The translations under genes were made by a program, and so were the position numbers. The notes below the pieces were generated by a model. It saw only the letters and a list, made by a program, of their open reading frames with translations. It was not told the origin of the DNA and did not search any database. Shown here piece after piece: positions 22,136-32,524 of a stretch of DNA of 64,000 nucleotides. Location of the stretch: positions 26,165,501 to 26,229,500 of the forward strand of contig NC_091677.1 in the NCBI RefSeq assembly GCF_042453785.1, read 5' to 3'. Each line of letters opens with the position of its first letter. Position 1 is the stretch's first letter. This DNA is from Malus domestica (taxonomy: Eukaryota; Streptophyta; Magnoliopsida; Rosales; Rosaceae).

Positions 22136-23397
22136 CCCTATTTTCTGAAAGCACTCACATTAAACATCAAAACTTCAGGATACCAAGTCCTCGAAGGAAC
22201 ATAGCCCTTGGCATTAATATATCAAGTTTACTACAAAGTCACTAGTACAAATATGAATTTCCAAGTTTTAACCAAAAGTCCTAGAGATCATACACTTTTA
22301 ATCCAAACAAATCAAGAAAATGCAAACATCAAAGTTCCCAAAACCATTAGGTGGTCATATATCAGTCTACCTTCATATTGGTGTTTGATCAATGAAAGTA
22401 AACCAGTAGCCATCCAAAATAGTCTAGTCAATCTAGACAACATAGAATAATATTTTGACAGAACTGTTAAAATCAACTTTGACCGTCCAACCAAAAAATC
22501 TTATGAGTCCACTCAATCACATAGATCATTTGCTCCTAGCAAAAATTCTTTTTCTGGATCCATACCAATCGATAGGATAGGTCAAGATCAAGAGTTAATC
22601 AATTCATTAGCCAACAGGAAATTAAAAGCGGTAGACACTAGTTCATCCGTCAACCAACAAGAATTAATTACTGATTTAATTAATATCAAATTAAAATCAA
22701 TATAAACAACCTCTCAAGTCACACATCTGAGATACCAATCTCATACCCAAGATCAAGGAGAACAAACTTCTCCAACAGAATCTGACTTCGAAGCAGGTCA
22801 GGTTTATCATCAACTTTTAGTTCTAAACAAACCTTTCAAATGGAACAAGAAAAGGCTCAATGCTGATATTGAAGCCACAGAGAATATTCCCAAAAAGAAC
22901 ATTTTCAGAAACAAATATACCAAAGAACAAAAATTGGAAATTTACAAAGAATGGACCAATTTTATGGAAACCCACATATTTGAATTTTATGGAAACCCAC
23001 AGATTTGAAGTATTTTTCTTCGATTATGTTGAAAAGTACTATGAGTATGCAAATAAATTAAAGGTAATAACAAAATAAAATTGGCTTAAAGAAGACAAAA
23101 TCATTGTCTCTTCTAGCCACCCCTCACAAGAAACAATCCTCATCACAACTGCCAATACACATATTCCAACTACTCCTTTTAACCTTCCCAAGGAAGAGGC
23201 AGGAGTTAAACCAATTATTAAACAAAATAATTTCACCAACCAGAGTCTTCATACCATGGGAAAACAGTTATATAAAATAAAATAGATAAACTTTCTCAAC
23301 CAAAACCAATACACAAAGAAAAACTATTAATTAACTTCCCATAGTCTTCTTTCGGCACAATCGCTTTAAAGACAATGTCTACAAGTAAAAAAAATAA

Positions 23398-23399
<2 letters not shown>
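22133..23399 (+). pseudogene. Endogenous pararetrovirus (petuvirus-like) fragment, broken
   Basis: Stop-interrupted plus-strand coding sequence extends across this stretch in pieces, including 22208-22450 and several pieces from about 22800 to 23395. The style (short acidic and lysine-rich segments, a movement-protein-like section followed by a spacer and a capsid-side section) resembles Petunia vein clearing virus-type polyproteins of the Caulimoviridae. I base this on recalled family resemblance, not on a search. Multiple stops and at least one duplicated short block (GGAAACCCACA near 22970 and 22990) break it. Reverse transcriptase and RNase H are not present. Both ends run directly into TA microsatellites, as is often seen for such integrants. 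It is a dead copy that cannot produce a virus. Confidence 0.6.

Positions 23400-23452
<53 letters not shown>
23400..23452. repeat. AT microsatellite right of the viral fragment
   Basis: An uninterrupted (AT)n tract. Shorter tracts follow at 23520-23541 and 23565-23578, each next to a copy of GGGCTCAAATCCAAAT. Confidence 0.95.
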
Positions 23453-23454
<2 letters not shown>

Positions 23455-23539
23455 GCTCAAATCCAAATGGTTGATGCACCATAAAAGATTGATTGGGCTC
23501 AAATCCAAATAGTTGATGCCATATATATATATATATATA

Positions 23540-23840
23540 TGGGCTCAAATCCAAATCGCTGTGTGTATATATATATATAAAACTTTTGCAAACGTTTTCA
23601 CTGGCTTTCTTCCTAGCCTGGTGGATAATTGCATAAGCATGATTCCATCTGGTTTCAGGTTCGAATGCTAGTATCGACTGAGATGGCGAGTGGCTGAATG
23701 ATGATGATCATCAAGCATGCATGCATCAGTATGCCCTGTGTGTCTCCGTGTGTGTGTGTGTGTGTACGTACATATATATGGAAATGGATCCTCTCCGGAT
23801 CACCAAAATGAGGTATTTCAAAATACCTCTGTTTTTTCAA
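23540..23840 (+). mobile_element. SINE-like repeat S4 with 3' hairpin
   Basis: The head is GGGCTCAAATCCAAAT (also present as partial copies at 23453, 23495 and 21910), the A-box CTAGCCTGGTGGATAATTGC, the B-box AGGTTCGAATGC (about 23657-23668) and the 3' hairpin GAGGTATTTCAAAATACCTC followed by TGTTTTTTC. A (TG)n tract interrupts the interior. The head copies on both sides of the viral fragment suggest that the microsatellite expansion and the viral insertion split this repeat. Confidence 0.72.
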
Positions 23841-23899
23841 TACATTAGGCATTTATGAACACATTTTTTTTAGAAAATGAGAAGAAAAGAGAGAACGTT

Positions 23900-23985
23900 T
23901 TTTGTTTTTTGGGGGGGGGGGGGGGGGTGGGCCGGGGGGAAGGTTTTTGTTTTTGATATTTTTTTGGGGGGCGGCAGGGGGGGCG
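23900..23985. repeat. G-rich low-complexity tract
   Basis: A run of about 18 G, then GGGCCGGGGGG and GGGGGGCGGCAGGGGGGG within about 75 bp. G-quadruplex formation is possible. Run lengths may be affected by sequencing error. Confidence 0.8.
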
Positions 23986-24389
23986 ATATGAGAGATATTT
24001 TAACATCACATGTAGGTGAGGCTTCAATAAAAAACATTAAAATTTAGACATATGAAATTACATTGTTGCCCATCACCTTTTTTGTGTGATAGAAGACTAA
24101 ATTGTCTTTTCACCCTCTTTTGGTTGACAAAGAGGGTTTCATTAATTAATAGAGATTTTACTCCCTTTTTTATTTTATTTTATTTCATTTAATAGATTAA
24201 CATCAATCATGTCACTTGTCGAATGATATTCTTCTCTACTTGTAACTTAATGTTTTAAGTAACTTAGTCCAAATCCTTCACCGCACCGTGTAAACATATC
24301 ATTGTTTTCAAAACACCAATCATAAGATAAAACATTAAAAAAAGCTTAGCTATGTGCATTTTACATTTGTTGAAAATAGTTAATTGCAG

Positions 24390-24620
24390 TAATAGTTCCT
24401 GAATTTTAGTTTAATTGGAGCTTTGGTCCATGAGCTAAAACTATAAGGAAAACTAATAAAAATGACTGAAAACTTTGAGTTTTAACAACAAGGACAAAAT
24501 AAAAGGTAAAGTGAATAATATCAGGATTGACTTTTTAGTGTAAAATTTTGGTTTTTCGTTAAAGTGAACAGTTCCGGGAATTTTTCGTTAAAGTTCCCAA
24601 AAATCTATGAGTCCCTTAAC
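24390..24620. repeat. Dispersed repeat with GAAAACTTTGAGTTTTAAC block
   Basis: The block AAGGAAAACTAATAAAAATG...GTTTTAAC is the reverse complement of 3528-3580. It is followed by ACTTTTTAGTGTAAAATTTTG and repeated TTTTCGTTAAAGT pieces. It looks like a non-autonomous DNA element, but its ends were not delimited. Confidence 0.55.
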
Positions 24621-24929
24621 TTCCTACAGTACGTGATAATGGTCTCTTTGATAACTCCAGTAGAATTTTTAGTTCATATTTGCTCTTGAAATGCTTTATT
24701 TCGGATAAAATATCTACCAGCGTTAATCAAAAGGACTCTCCAATTTTTTTTCTAATGACAACAAAAACTAAACAATGTTAGATGCTCATTTTCAAATTTT
24801 CATATGCCTATTTTGTTATCTATAACCTCCTCTGCTATATCTTTTTTGGTCGAATTTCTCCTACTACTATATATTAAACATAGTAATAATACTTCTTTTT
24901 TAACTATTTAGGTTTTAGCTCGACTATAC

Positions 24930-25245
24930 GGTACCATTTGGTACGTGGGACCGGACGGAACGGAGTGGGATGAGACGTTCAGTCCCACGTTTGGTGCCCT
25001 TAAAATGGATGGAACGTGCTGTTCCACGGGACGAATTTTGGGTGAATTTTCGTTCTGCCTCATCCCCCTGGAACAACTCGTTCCACATCGTGAAACACAA
25101 AATTATAACCTCTCATTCTTCTTCTTCTTCCTCCTTGTTTCCATCTGAGGGCATCTTTGCTCCCTCTCTGCTCCATCCCGTCCCGTCCTGTCCCGTCCCA
25201 TCCCATTCCGTTTCGTCCCGTCCCGTATGCATACCAAACGATACC
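24930..25245. mobile_element. GC-rich MITE with inverted CCCGTCCCGT arrays (Harbinger-like)
   Basis: The left end GGTACCATTTGGTACGTGGGAC pairs with the right end, whose complement reads GGTATCGTTTGGTATGCATACGGGAC. Inside, the left arm has GGACGGAACGGAGTGGGATG and the right arm a short tandem array of CCCGTCCCGT and CCCATCCC. The trinucleotide TAC flanks both ends (24927-24929 and 25246-25248), which fits a 3-bp target duplication. The TIR resembles PIF/Harbinger ends. No transposase is present. Confidence 0.65.
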
Positions 25246-25792
25246 TACAAGAACATGAGTTCCAACCATAGTATTGGACTACTCTCTGTCATTTGTATTT
25301 ACCAAAATATATAATGATGGGTGGTACTAGGTTGTGTTTAGAAAACTTATTTATCATCGTGTTGAGATTTATATTCATGCAGATTTCGAGTCGTTAGAAA
25401 TTATCACCTAAATCAACGTATGCTAACACCAATTTGAATAATTTGGTCAATTTTGTGTCCACTCCTAATAAAACCATTGTATACTTATATTTTTATGCAT
25501 TGCATACTTTAATTCTTTGAAATATAGCTCAACTCAAGATTTTCTTAGAATGCTGGTATGAGATGAAAACATATATATTGAGAACAATTGTGAGTCTAAA
25601 ATTACTATCAAATCAATATCCATATATTGAGGACAATTGGACTACTGTGAAATCTTTTCTTTTCATCCTAATTTGTGTGTTTAGGGACTCAAATTGTCAA
25701 ATTAAATATTTGTAGCCAAGATTTGACAAAATATATATAGTAGCCCAGATGAACTCAAACAAGAGGGGATATTTAAGGGGTCTTCCTGCGGG

Positions 25793-26020
25793 TGGGCCCA
25801 CATCCAAATGGTTGAAATGGAAGTACAAATCGCACAAGTTAATTTCCTTTCACGGAAGTATTCACTGGTCTTCTTCCAGCCTTGTGGTAAAGTGCGTTAG
25901 CATTTGACCCTCATGGTTTCGGGTTCGAAGGCTGGTATAGCTGAGAAAGAAAATGATAATCCAACCAAAACCCTAGTTGCCACCAAATGAGGTATTCTGA
26001 AAAATACCTCTGTTTTTATG
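25793..26020 (+). mobile_element. SINE-like repeat S5 with 3' hairpin
   Basis: The head is GGGTGGGCCCACATCCAAATGG, the A-box CCAGCCTTGTGGTAAAGTGCG, the B-box GGGTTCGAAGGC (25921-25932) and the 3' hairpin GAGGTATTCTGAAAAATACCTC followed by TGTTTTT. At about 230 bp it is one of the more compact copies. Confidence 0.75.
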
Positions 26021-26499
26021 TCAAATTACGTTGTTAATAAACAAGCATATGCATTTTTTTTAATATCGAACGATATTGTAAGACCTCTATAAAGTTATAA
26101 TTTTTTATAATTTTAAACTAATTATTACTTAATAGAGGTGTAGTTAAAAAATATTATTTATTAACTTATTTATCCTTTATGAATGTTGTATTTACTAAAT
26201 AGGATTCATGAGGATGTCGTATGGAAATTTCAATTTCATGCCAAAAAGCTGTAAATATGTTTGAGAAGTTAAAAACATTTTAGCTTCAACAAGAAGATGT
26301 TCATGTAAACGAAATATTACGTACTCAAAAGCTCAAAGATGTGGAATAAATTCTAAAAGCTAAAGCACTGTCCCAAATAACAAAAGCATCTGAATTTCTA
26401 GTAATTATATTCTCATATGCATATAGATCGGCAAACTTATACATCAAATAAATGCCATGTTACAAAGGGTCAAATTAAAACAATGAATAAATAATATTG

Positions 26500-26772
26500 G
26501 TAATTGGTTACGCCCCCAAACCATTAAATTCTATTATTTGCATAAATTTGCACCGGCCTTCTTCCTGGCCTGGTGGATGAGAGCAGAAGATGGCTTTCGT
26601 TAGGTCTCGGGTTCGAAGGCTGGTATCAGTTGAGATGGCGAGTTTGATGATTTATGGTGCTAGAGAGTTTAAGGAGAGTCCACTTTTCAAAGAGTTTTCC
26701 TTAGCATTTCTCGTATATATCTATCCATTGAAACAAAATGAGGTATTTCAAAATACCTCTGTTTTTTTAATA
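26500..26772 (+). mobile_element. SINE-like repeat S6 with 3' hairpin
   Basis: It has CACCGGCCTTCTTCCTGGCCTGGTGG (A-box region), the B-box GGGTTCGAAGGC (26610-26621) and the 3' hairpin GAGGTATTTCAAAATACCTC followed by TGTTTTTTT. The DNA upstream (26430-26500) resembles the flank of S2 and S3, so this copy too may belong to a locus repeat rather than to an independent insertion. Confidence 0.75.
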
Positions 26773-26814
26773 TTTTTTTTATATAGTTTTCTTCCCTCTG
26801 TTTTATTTTATTGG

Positions 26815-27340
26815 ATTAATCTCAGTTTATTTCCTTGTAGTTTCTTGGATTTTAACATTTGATATATCAAGTTTTTTTCATCCCAATTTGGTACCTAAAA
26901 TCATAATTTTAAAATACTTTCATACATTCGTTAAGTTTTCAGTTAGATCATCTGTTAACTAATGATGTGGTACCTATGTGGATAATAACTAAGTGTCACG
27001 TATCAATATGGCCCTACATGAATATTAATAATTAAAAATTGAAAAAAAAACCTATAAAGTCTCGAAGACTCCTCTCACCCCCAAGCCTCCACATTTTTCA
27101 AGGCCTCTCACCTCTCTGGGATTTCTTCTAACCCTCTCACCCTCTCTCTCGAAGCTCTTCTCTCTCTGTCTCCATTCTAAAAATCTCCCATCTTCGACTT
27201 CCATCCCCAAATCCAATCAATTTCAACCATCCAAACTTATTAAACCCACCCCAAGTTTTGAAAAAGTTTTAAAAAAAAAAACCCAAATTTAAAGGATAGG
27301 AGGAAGAAGAAGATGAAGAAATTTGGTGGGACATGTTAAA
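26815..27340. mobile_element. Truncated relative of the 5902-7438 Mutator-like element
   Basis: From 26815 the sequence ATTAATCTCAGTTTATTTCC...ATTTGATATATCAAG...CATACATTCGTTAAG...GATGTGGTACCTATGTGGATAATAACTAAG follows the left terminal repeat of the element at 5902 block by block. After about 27050 it passes into CT-rich DNA. No right terminal repeat was found, so the element is cut. Confidence 0.65.
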
Positions 27341-27589
27341 TGTGACAAAAGCATCCAATTTCGGTTAATGTAAAGGTGATTGGTAAATTTTCAGCTGTGT
27401 GTATGCAAAGCATATTGCCATATCTTCACCAACCAAAGCTATTCTTAAACTGATATGTTATTATAGGATACAAAAAGTATCAATTTCAAACACGACACAT
27501 GTTTCACGATGTGTATTTAATTAACACGTTTCAAAGCGATTAACACTGTTCAACTAATATATATTATTAAGATGATAACCTTTCACATT

Positions 27590-28316
27590 TATCATAAATA
27601 TTTACCATAAGCACCTTGCTATGCACTTGGACAATTTTTCCAAGTCCAGTGCATACAGTCGATGCTTTCAATCATCCCAGGAAAACCTCGCATCTCGCCC
27701 TTTTTCAGAAGCCTTTGCAACTCCATCTCAGTAGGTCTCCGGAGGTACTCTGCAGTGTAGATAGATTCAATTGCTCCGCAAAACCTCATCAGGGACTCAA
27801 GAATGATTGATTTTCCCATCCTTGCTATCTCATCCACTTGGTCTGCAGATGCTCTATATACAAGCATTCGCAAGGCAGCAGTAATTTTTTGCTTAGGAAA
27901 GAGACTCATAACACCAAAAGCATCCTTCTTTTGCACAAAGTAAGAATCATGGTTGCAAACATCAATCATGATTTTGTTGAACAAATGTTGTTTCATTCTA
28001 AAACAACTTCTAAAGTACGTATCAAGGAATGCACTATTACAAACAAAATAATCATTCAAGAGATCCGTACCTCGTCTTTGATTGCTTCAATCAAGGTTTG
28101 CAGAACGGTTGGGCCTATAGATATGAGCCACAGCTTGGATGACTCGACGGGAATGTGAGGCTCTGGCCATTCTTGCTTCGTCATCTTTCCTTCTACGCTC
28201 CTCATCCTCTTCCATCTCATTTTGGGCCACCTGGAGATTGAACATTCCTTCTGATTGGTTAAACAATTATTCCTCTTGCTGATCGATTTCCCACATCATC
28301 CTTGAAGAAGAAGACA
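27590..28316 (-). pseudogene. PIF/Harbinger transposase (HARBI1-like nuclease) pseudogene
   Basis: The minus strand from ATG 28316 carries a lysine/glutamate-rich N-terminus and then the domain start with LNDYFVCNSAFLD, FRMKQHLFNKI, QKITAALRMLVYRASADQVDE and RGFPGMIESIDCMHWTWKNC. These are signature blocks of plant PIF/Harbinger DDE nucleases; the D of SIDCMHW is the first catalytic residue. Three in-frame stops break it: TAA at 28268, TGA at 28093 and TAG at 27621, the last replacing the Trp expected in the NCPxAW motif. QGAYGK follows the last stop and then similarity ends, so the second and third catalytic acidic residues are missing. It is clearly a dead fragment. Confidence 0.88.
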
Positions 28317-28433
28317 TTGTAAGAAGGAAGCATAAACTATGAATAATGATAGAGATCTTGAGAAAATTGGTGTGAGATTTTTTAGGATAGATGGTGGATT
28401 ATATGGATGATTCATAAAGGATTAGGTTGTAGA

Positions 28434-28700
28434 TAATGTCACATGGCATGCCGTCATTCGTTAAAAATATGATCAAAATCTATCCTCAAATATTGTAAAC
28501 AGATTGTGATATGTGGCGCAACGTGATTGGTTAAAAATCTTATCGGAAATCTATCCTCAACAATTCTAAAAAGGTAACAACACGTAGCACGACGACATTG
28601 GATAAAAATCTTATTGAAATCCATCACCAATAATTGTTTTTTCGGATAATGACACGTGGTACAACGAGAACGATTAAAAATCTTATCCGAAATTACAAAC
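28434..28700. repeat. Four subterminal repeats of about 70 bp next to the transposase relic
   Basis: The sequence (G/C)ACRYGTRGYRCRACG, ATTGGTTAAAAATCTTAT and YGAAATCYATCCTCAA recurs four times in tandem. Arrays like this near element ends can serve as transposase binding sites in DNA transposons. The position beside the Harbinger relic suggests its subterminal region. Confidence 0.65.
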
Positions 28701-28760
28701 AAAATTATTTTGTATTATTTTATAAATAAATAAAATACTAATATTTTATTGTCTATTGTC

Positions 28761-28857
28761 AGGGCTATTCAATGTAAGAATTGAAGATATAAAATGCAGT
28801 TACTGTTTATTAAGAACAATTATTGTTCACTGTGTGGATTAAATAGTGAATAGCCCT
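28761..28857. repeat. Short inverted repeat AGGGCTATTCA...TGAATAGCCCT
   Basis: A 97-bp segment has perfect 11-bp inverted ends. It is either a tiny MITE or the outer end of the Harbinger element whose transposase lies at 27590-28316. No target duplication was recognised. Confidence 0.6.
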
Positions 28858-29102
28858 AGAGGACCTTAGCAATGATGAAATTGCTCTAAAGATATGCAGT
28901 GGGCCTCGGGCACCCTTTTGATCGTCAAACATTCAAATAGTTAAATGAGAAAACTTCCCCTCGCAATAAGCTCCTCAGATTGATTGATTCACTGAGATAT
29001 AGAGACTGAACAATCTAATCATATCATTTGACAAAAAATTAAAAATTAAAAAAAAAAAAACAATCTAATCAGATCATATTAAGTAGAGTCCTGATTCCTG
29101 GG

Positions 29103-29250
29103 ATAATTTTTAGTTGTGACGGGAATACGAATGGTACACCACGTGTTTTTATGCAAGTAGTGGAAATTTTTAATTTTTAAGTTATTAACCTTTTAACACA
29201 GGGACACGTGGTGTACCACTTCGTATGACGGGAACATTGAAAAATCTCTC
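29103..29250. mobile_element. MITE, family M, copy 1
   Basis: The inverted arms are GACGGGAATACGAATGGTACACCACGTGT and, complemented, GACGGGAACATTG...CATACGAAGTGGTACACCACGTGT. A TTTTAAGTTATTAACCTTTTAACA centre is shared with the copy at 34810. Confidence 0.75.
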
Positions 29251-29254
29251 CTTA

Positions 29255-30440
29255 CTGCTGATAGTTCTGAGCATATTTTTGGTACAAGAGAAATGCTAAG
29301 GATACTTAATATTATAAAATACTGTATCTTTTTTTTTTTTCTGAAAGAAAATATTGTATCTTTTTTTAGTATCTTTTTAGCATTTTACTTCGGTACAAAA
29401 TTGTAGACTATAGCAATTGGGCAATGAATTACAATTAATCAAAATGGTTGTGAAACTTGACAGATCAAGATGAGAATTTGTATTATATTTCTTATATTAA
29501 TGCGACGAGATATTCAAATTCAAGACAATCTATAATAAGTTAGGTTAGCGAGACCAAATTTGTAAATTAAATAATATAAAGGTTGATGATTGGATGACTC
29601 TTTAAATGTTAATTAACGTGCTTATTTTCTATTAGTTACACATCATTTGATTTAAAAACGTAGTCTTCCTGATATTATCCTTCTTAATACTTGGAAAAAA
29701 ATTACTAGATTAAACCATTTGAAAACATTTTTGTAAGAAATAATTTGCTTATGAGTGTCTTTGTTAGAATCACTTTCAAGTGTTTTCATAAAAAAGCACT
29801 AACAAATGCTTTTATGTTTCAAAAATGTTTTTTTTACAAAGTGCAATCAGAAACGTCGTTGATTATCTAAAAATGCCTTTCAGCATTCAAAAATTACTTC
29901 AATAACAAGGAACCAGTTGTTGAGCATTCATAGATTACTTCAAAAACAAGGAACTAGTTGGTGGAGAGTCAATATTCAGAGAGATTTAATCTATAATTTA
30001 TTTTCATTTATTTGATTTATGAGACTCAGAACAACTAGCCATGCATACGCATGGAATCATAAGTAGAATTCATTTTCATTTAAAGTTACAATTAGTTGGG
30101 GAGAAGAACTTATATGAAATGAGTTCACCGTTATATAGCATTCCTTATCCATTGATACATTTAACGTACAAGTTTTCCTCCACATGATCACAATGTACTT
30201 TTGGATTGAAACACCACGTGGCAGTGGACCATTCCATATATAAGCTGTTCTCCTATACAAAGGCAGGCAGGTAGATCGACTAACAGTGAAATAAAATCAC
30301 AGCATTTTCTCGATGTCTAGTTTTCTTCTTCTCAAATGCACAACTAGCTACTCCCAACTGGTACAGTCGCAGTGGGTCAAATTAGCTTGGTTTTGAGTAA
30401 AACTTTGAAACACTAACAAGGTAGCCGTACACAAAGAACA
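29255..30440. other. Intergenic, 3' side of AHP6, no gene seen
   Basis: AT-rich sequence without exon-like stretches. Small duplications occur (for example AAAAACAAGGAACTAGTTG-type phrases near 29905 and 29945). The AHP6 3' UTR should occupy the last few hundred bases before 30450. Confidence 0.35.
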
Positions 30441-30449
30441 CACATTTCT

Positions 30450-31518
30450 TTAATTGTTTTGCATTGGGTACCTAACCCCAGCTGCCAAGACTCGTTGCTG
30501 CTGTATCTGCAGTGCCATACAGAAGAATAACCAATGGTTTGGCTCAAGATAGATACGGTATCATCAATATTAAAGGAGCAGTTAGGTGGTAGGTTTAATT
30601 ATGATTACCTGGAATAATTCATGTAGTTTGTTCTTAAGGTAACAATATTCATGTTCCAGCAGCTCTAAGGCTCTCAAGCACCTGAATAATACATAGGCAA
30701 TACGATTCATGTTTCTTTCCCAAAATGTGGAACATAATATAGCGAGAACATGACGAGTACTATTATTTGTACCGTTTCATAAAATGAATCCAATACAAAT
30801 AAGGTCCACGTTTATTAGAGAAATTATAAGACGGTTGAGAGTTGAGACGGTGATTTATTGAAGAATAAATGAAATATGTGAACGCGCGACTACTGAGGAG
30901 AGAAAAATGAGGAAGAGAGTAACTGACTGACCCAGCACGGTTATTGTGTTCAGAAGCAGCGCGAAAAGCGACGCAGACGTTTCTGATTCTCTTGGCACCA
31001 ATGCTTGAGCTGCTTCCCATAAACTGATTCAAATGTGTTCCCATTTTCTTGTAGTCCGAGAACTCCCTATCCATCCTGTTGTTTACATGTTCATTTCAGT
31101 TCAGTTCAATGTTTCACCAACCACCAAACCGACAACCAAAAATTAACCAATTAAATCGCTCAGTGAGAGAGAGAAATAGAGAGAGAGAGACTCACAACAA
31201 TCCTCTGAGATTTCTCAACAGCTTCTCGGACTCATGAAAATATATGTTCACAACTTCAGAAACAAAGTTTGGGGAGCTCTCGTCCTGGAGTTGTTGAAGC
31301 TGCAAGAATTGCTCATCCAATACTCCCTATACATTTAACAACAACAAAATACCGATAAACACCAATTAACTGCGTTCATAAACATTAATCTTCAATAGTA
31401 ATGAAGAACATTAAAATAAAGCGAAACAAGTTATTTTATCAGCAGTTACCTGGTGAAAGAGCATCGCGAGCAAACGATTCATGTCTGCTCGCAACTGATC
31501 GACACCCAACCCCAACAT
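30450..31518 (-). CDS. AHP6: Pseudo histidine phosphotransfer protein AHP6 (cytokinin signalling inhibitor)
   Basis: Five exons join in frame: 31518-31450, 31326-31196, 31075-30932, 30681-30609 and 30506-30450, giving 157 residues; every junction is GT-AG. The start MLGLGVDQLRADMNRLL, the block VLDEQFLQLQQLQDE and the end AAGVRYPMQ follow Arabidopsis AHP6 closely. In active AHPs the helix motif is HQLKGSSSSIGA and its His takes the phosphate in the two-component relay. Here the motif reads HLNQFMGSSSSIGA, with Asn83 at the phosphate-accepting position, so the protein cannot be phosphorylated. AHP6 proteins are known to inhibit cytokinin signalling by competing with active AHPs, for example in vascular patterning and phyllotaxis. 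A TATA box lies at 31679-31686. The length is normal for the family and nothing is broken. Confidence 0.95.
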
Positions 31519-31678
31519 CCACACTGGCAGACCCGTCTTGGCTAAACACTTGGTTCACCCACAGAACAAGAATTTGATAATATTAATAGTGAGAGGTTTT
31601 ACCTGCTTCACACCAGCACCTCTAGGGTTTAGGTTCTGTGTTTACAATTTTGTTGTGCTTCTGCTCTTTCACTTGTTC

Positions 31679-31686
31679 TATATATA
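31679..31686 (-). promoter_or_regulatory. TATA box of AHP6
   Basis: TATATATA lies about 160 bp upstream of the AHP6 start codon on the minus strand, within CT-rich DNA that fits a plant core promoter. The distance leaves room for a 5' UTR of about 130 nt. Confidence 0.65.
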
Positions 31687-31912
31687 GAAGCGGGAAGGCC
31701 ACCTGGGATTCAAAGCAATGTACCGATTGAATTGGACCCCACTGTTTGCCTAAATTAATTAAATAAAGTTGTATTAATATAAATTAATTTTCAAACCCTA
31801 AACCTCGAGCATGCATTGTGTAACATATCGAGGCGAATGTGGGGTATCAACCGGACCAGCCTATACACCACAGGCCTCAGCTCTCAACATCCCAACCCTA
31901 ATATTTGATAAA

Positions 31913-32515
31913 GGGTTATTTGATTGGCACCCCATATTTTGTTGATTACATCATATATCTACTTTTTAAATTAAAAAAATATCTTAATACATCCCATATT
32001 CTTTCTCAAGCTACCCTCACACCCTAAATTCTTCACATACACCCCACATCAAACCCGCGTATTCGTCTTCACAAACTTGTTTCCTCCAGATTTCTTTTCA
32101 ATTTTCATATCAGTAACCTATATAATTCTTCAATCTTTCCTTTAGTCGAAATGAGTTTTCATTAAAGTAAAGATAAAAGGACACAAACCTCACCCAAACT
32201 GACTCGAGGGCAAAAGGGTTTAAGTCTTGCAGTTGTATGTATATATATTGAAGTGATGGAGTTTCACATTGAGTTTTCAAACTTCTACGGAAAACCTGTT
32301 CATTCTTTTCTGGAAAAATAGTCATATTGCTAATGTGAGAGCATAGAAGTAAATTTTAGGCATGCCTCAAAGAAAGAATTTGGGGTGTATTTAGAATCTT
32401 CTTTTTTATTTTTAGAACATTTTAGGGCTTAAATAGTCGTTTTATGAACAATTTAATATTAAGTTATTATATGGGATGTAATCGACAAAATATGAGGTGT
32501 TAATAAAAAAAACCC
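31913..32515. mobile_element. Mutator-type non-autonomous element, about 600 bp
   Basis: The ends GGGTTATTTGATTGGCACCCC and the complement of the right end (GGGTTTTTTTTATTAACACC) continue into CATATTTTGTYGATTACATC, inverted repeats of about 45 bp. The exact 9-bp repeat TTTGATAAA flanks both sides (31904-31912 and 32516-32524). The interior shows no transposase. It sits about 225 bp upstream of the AHP6 TATA box and may have separated AHP6 from upstream regulatory DNA. Confidence 0.88.
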
Positions 32516-32524
32516 TTTGATAAA

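Noticed and set aside
23900..23985. Functional G-quadruplex element
   Set aside because: G runs are long but there is no gene nearby for it to act on, and homopolymer lengths in such tracts are unreliable.
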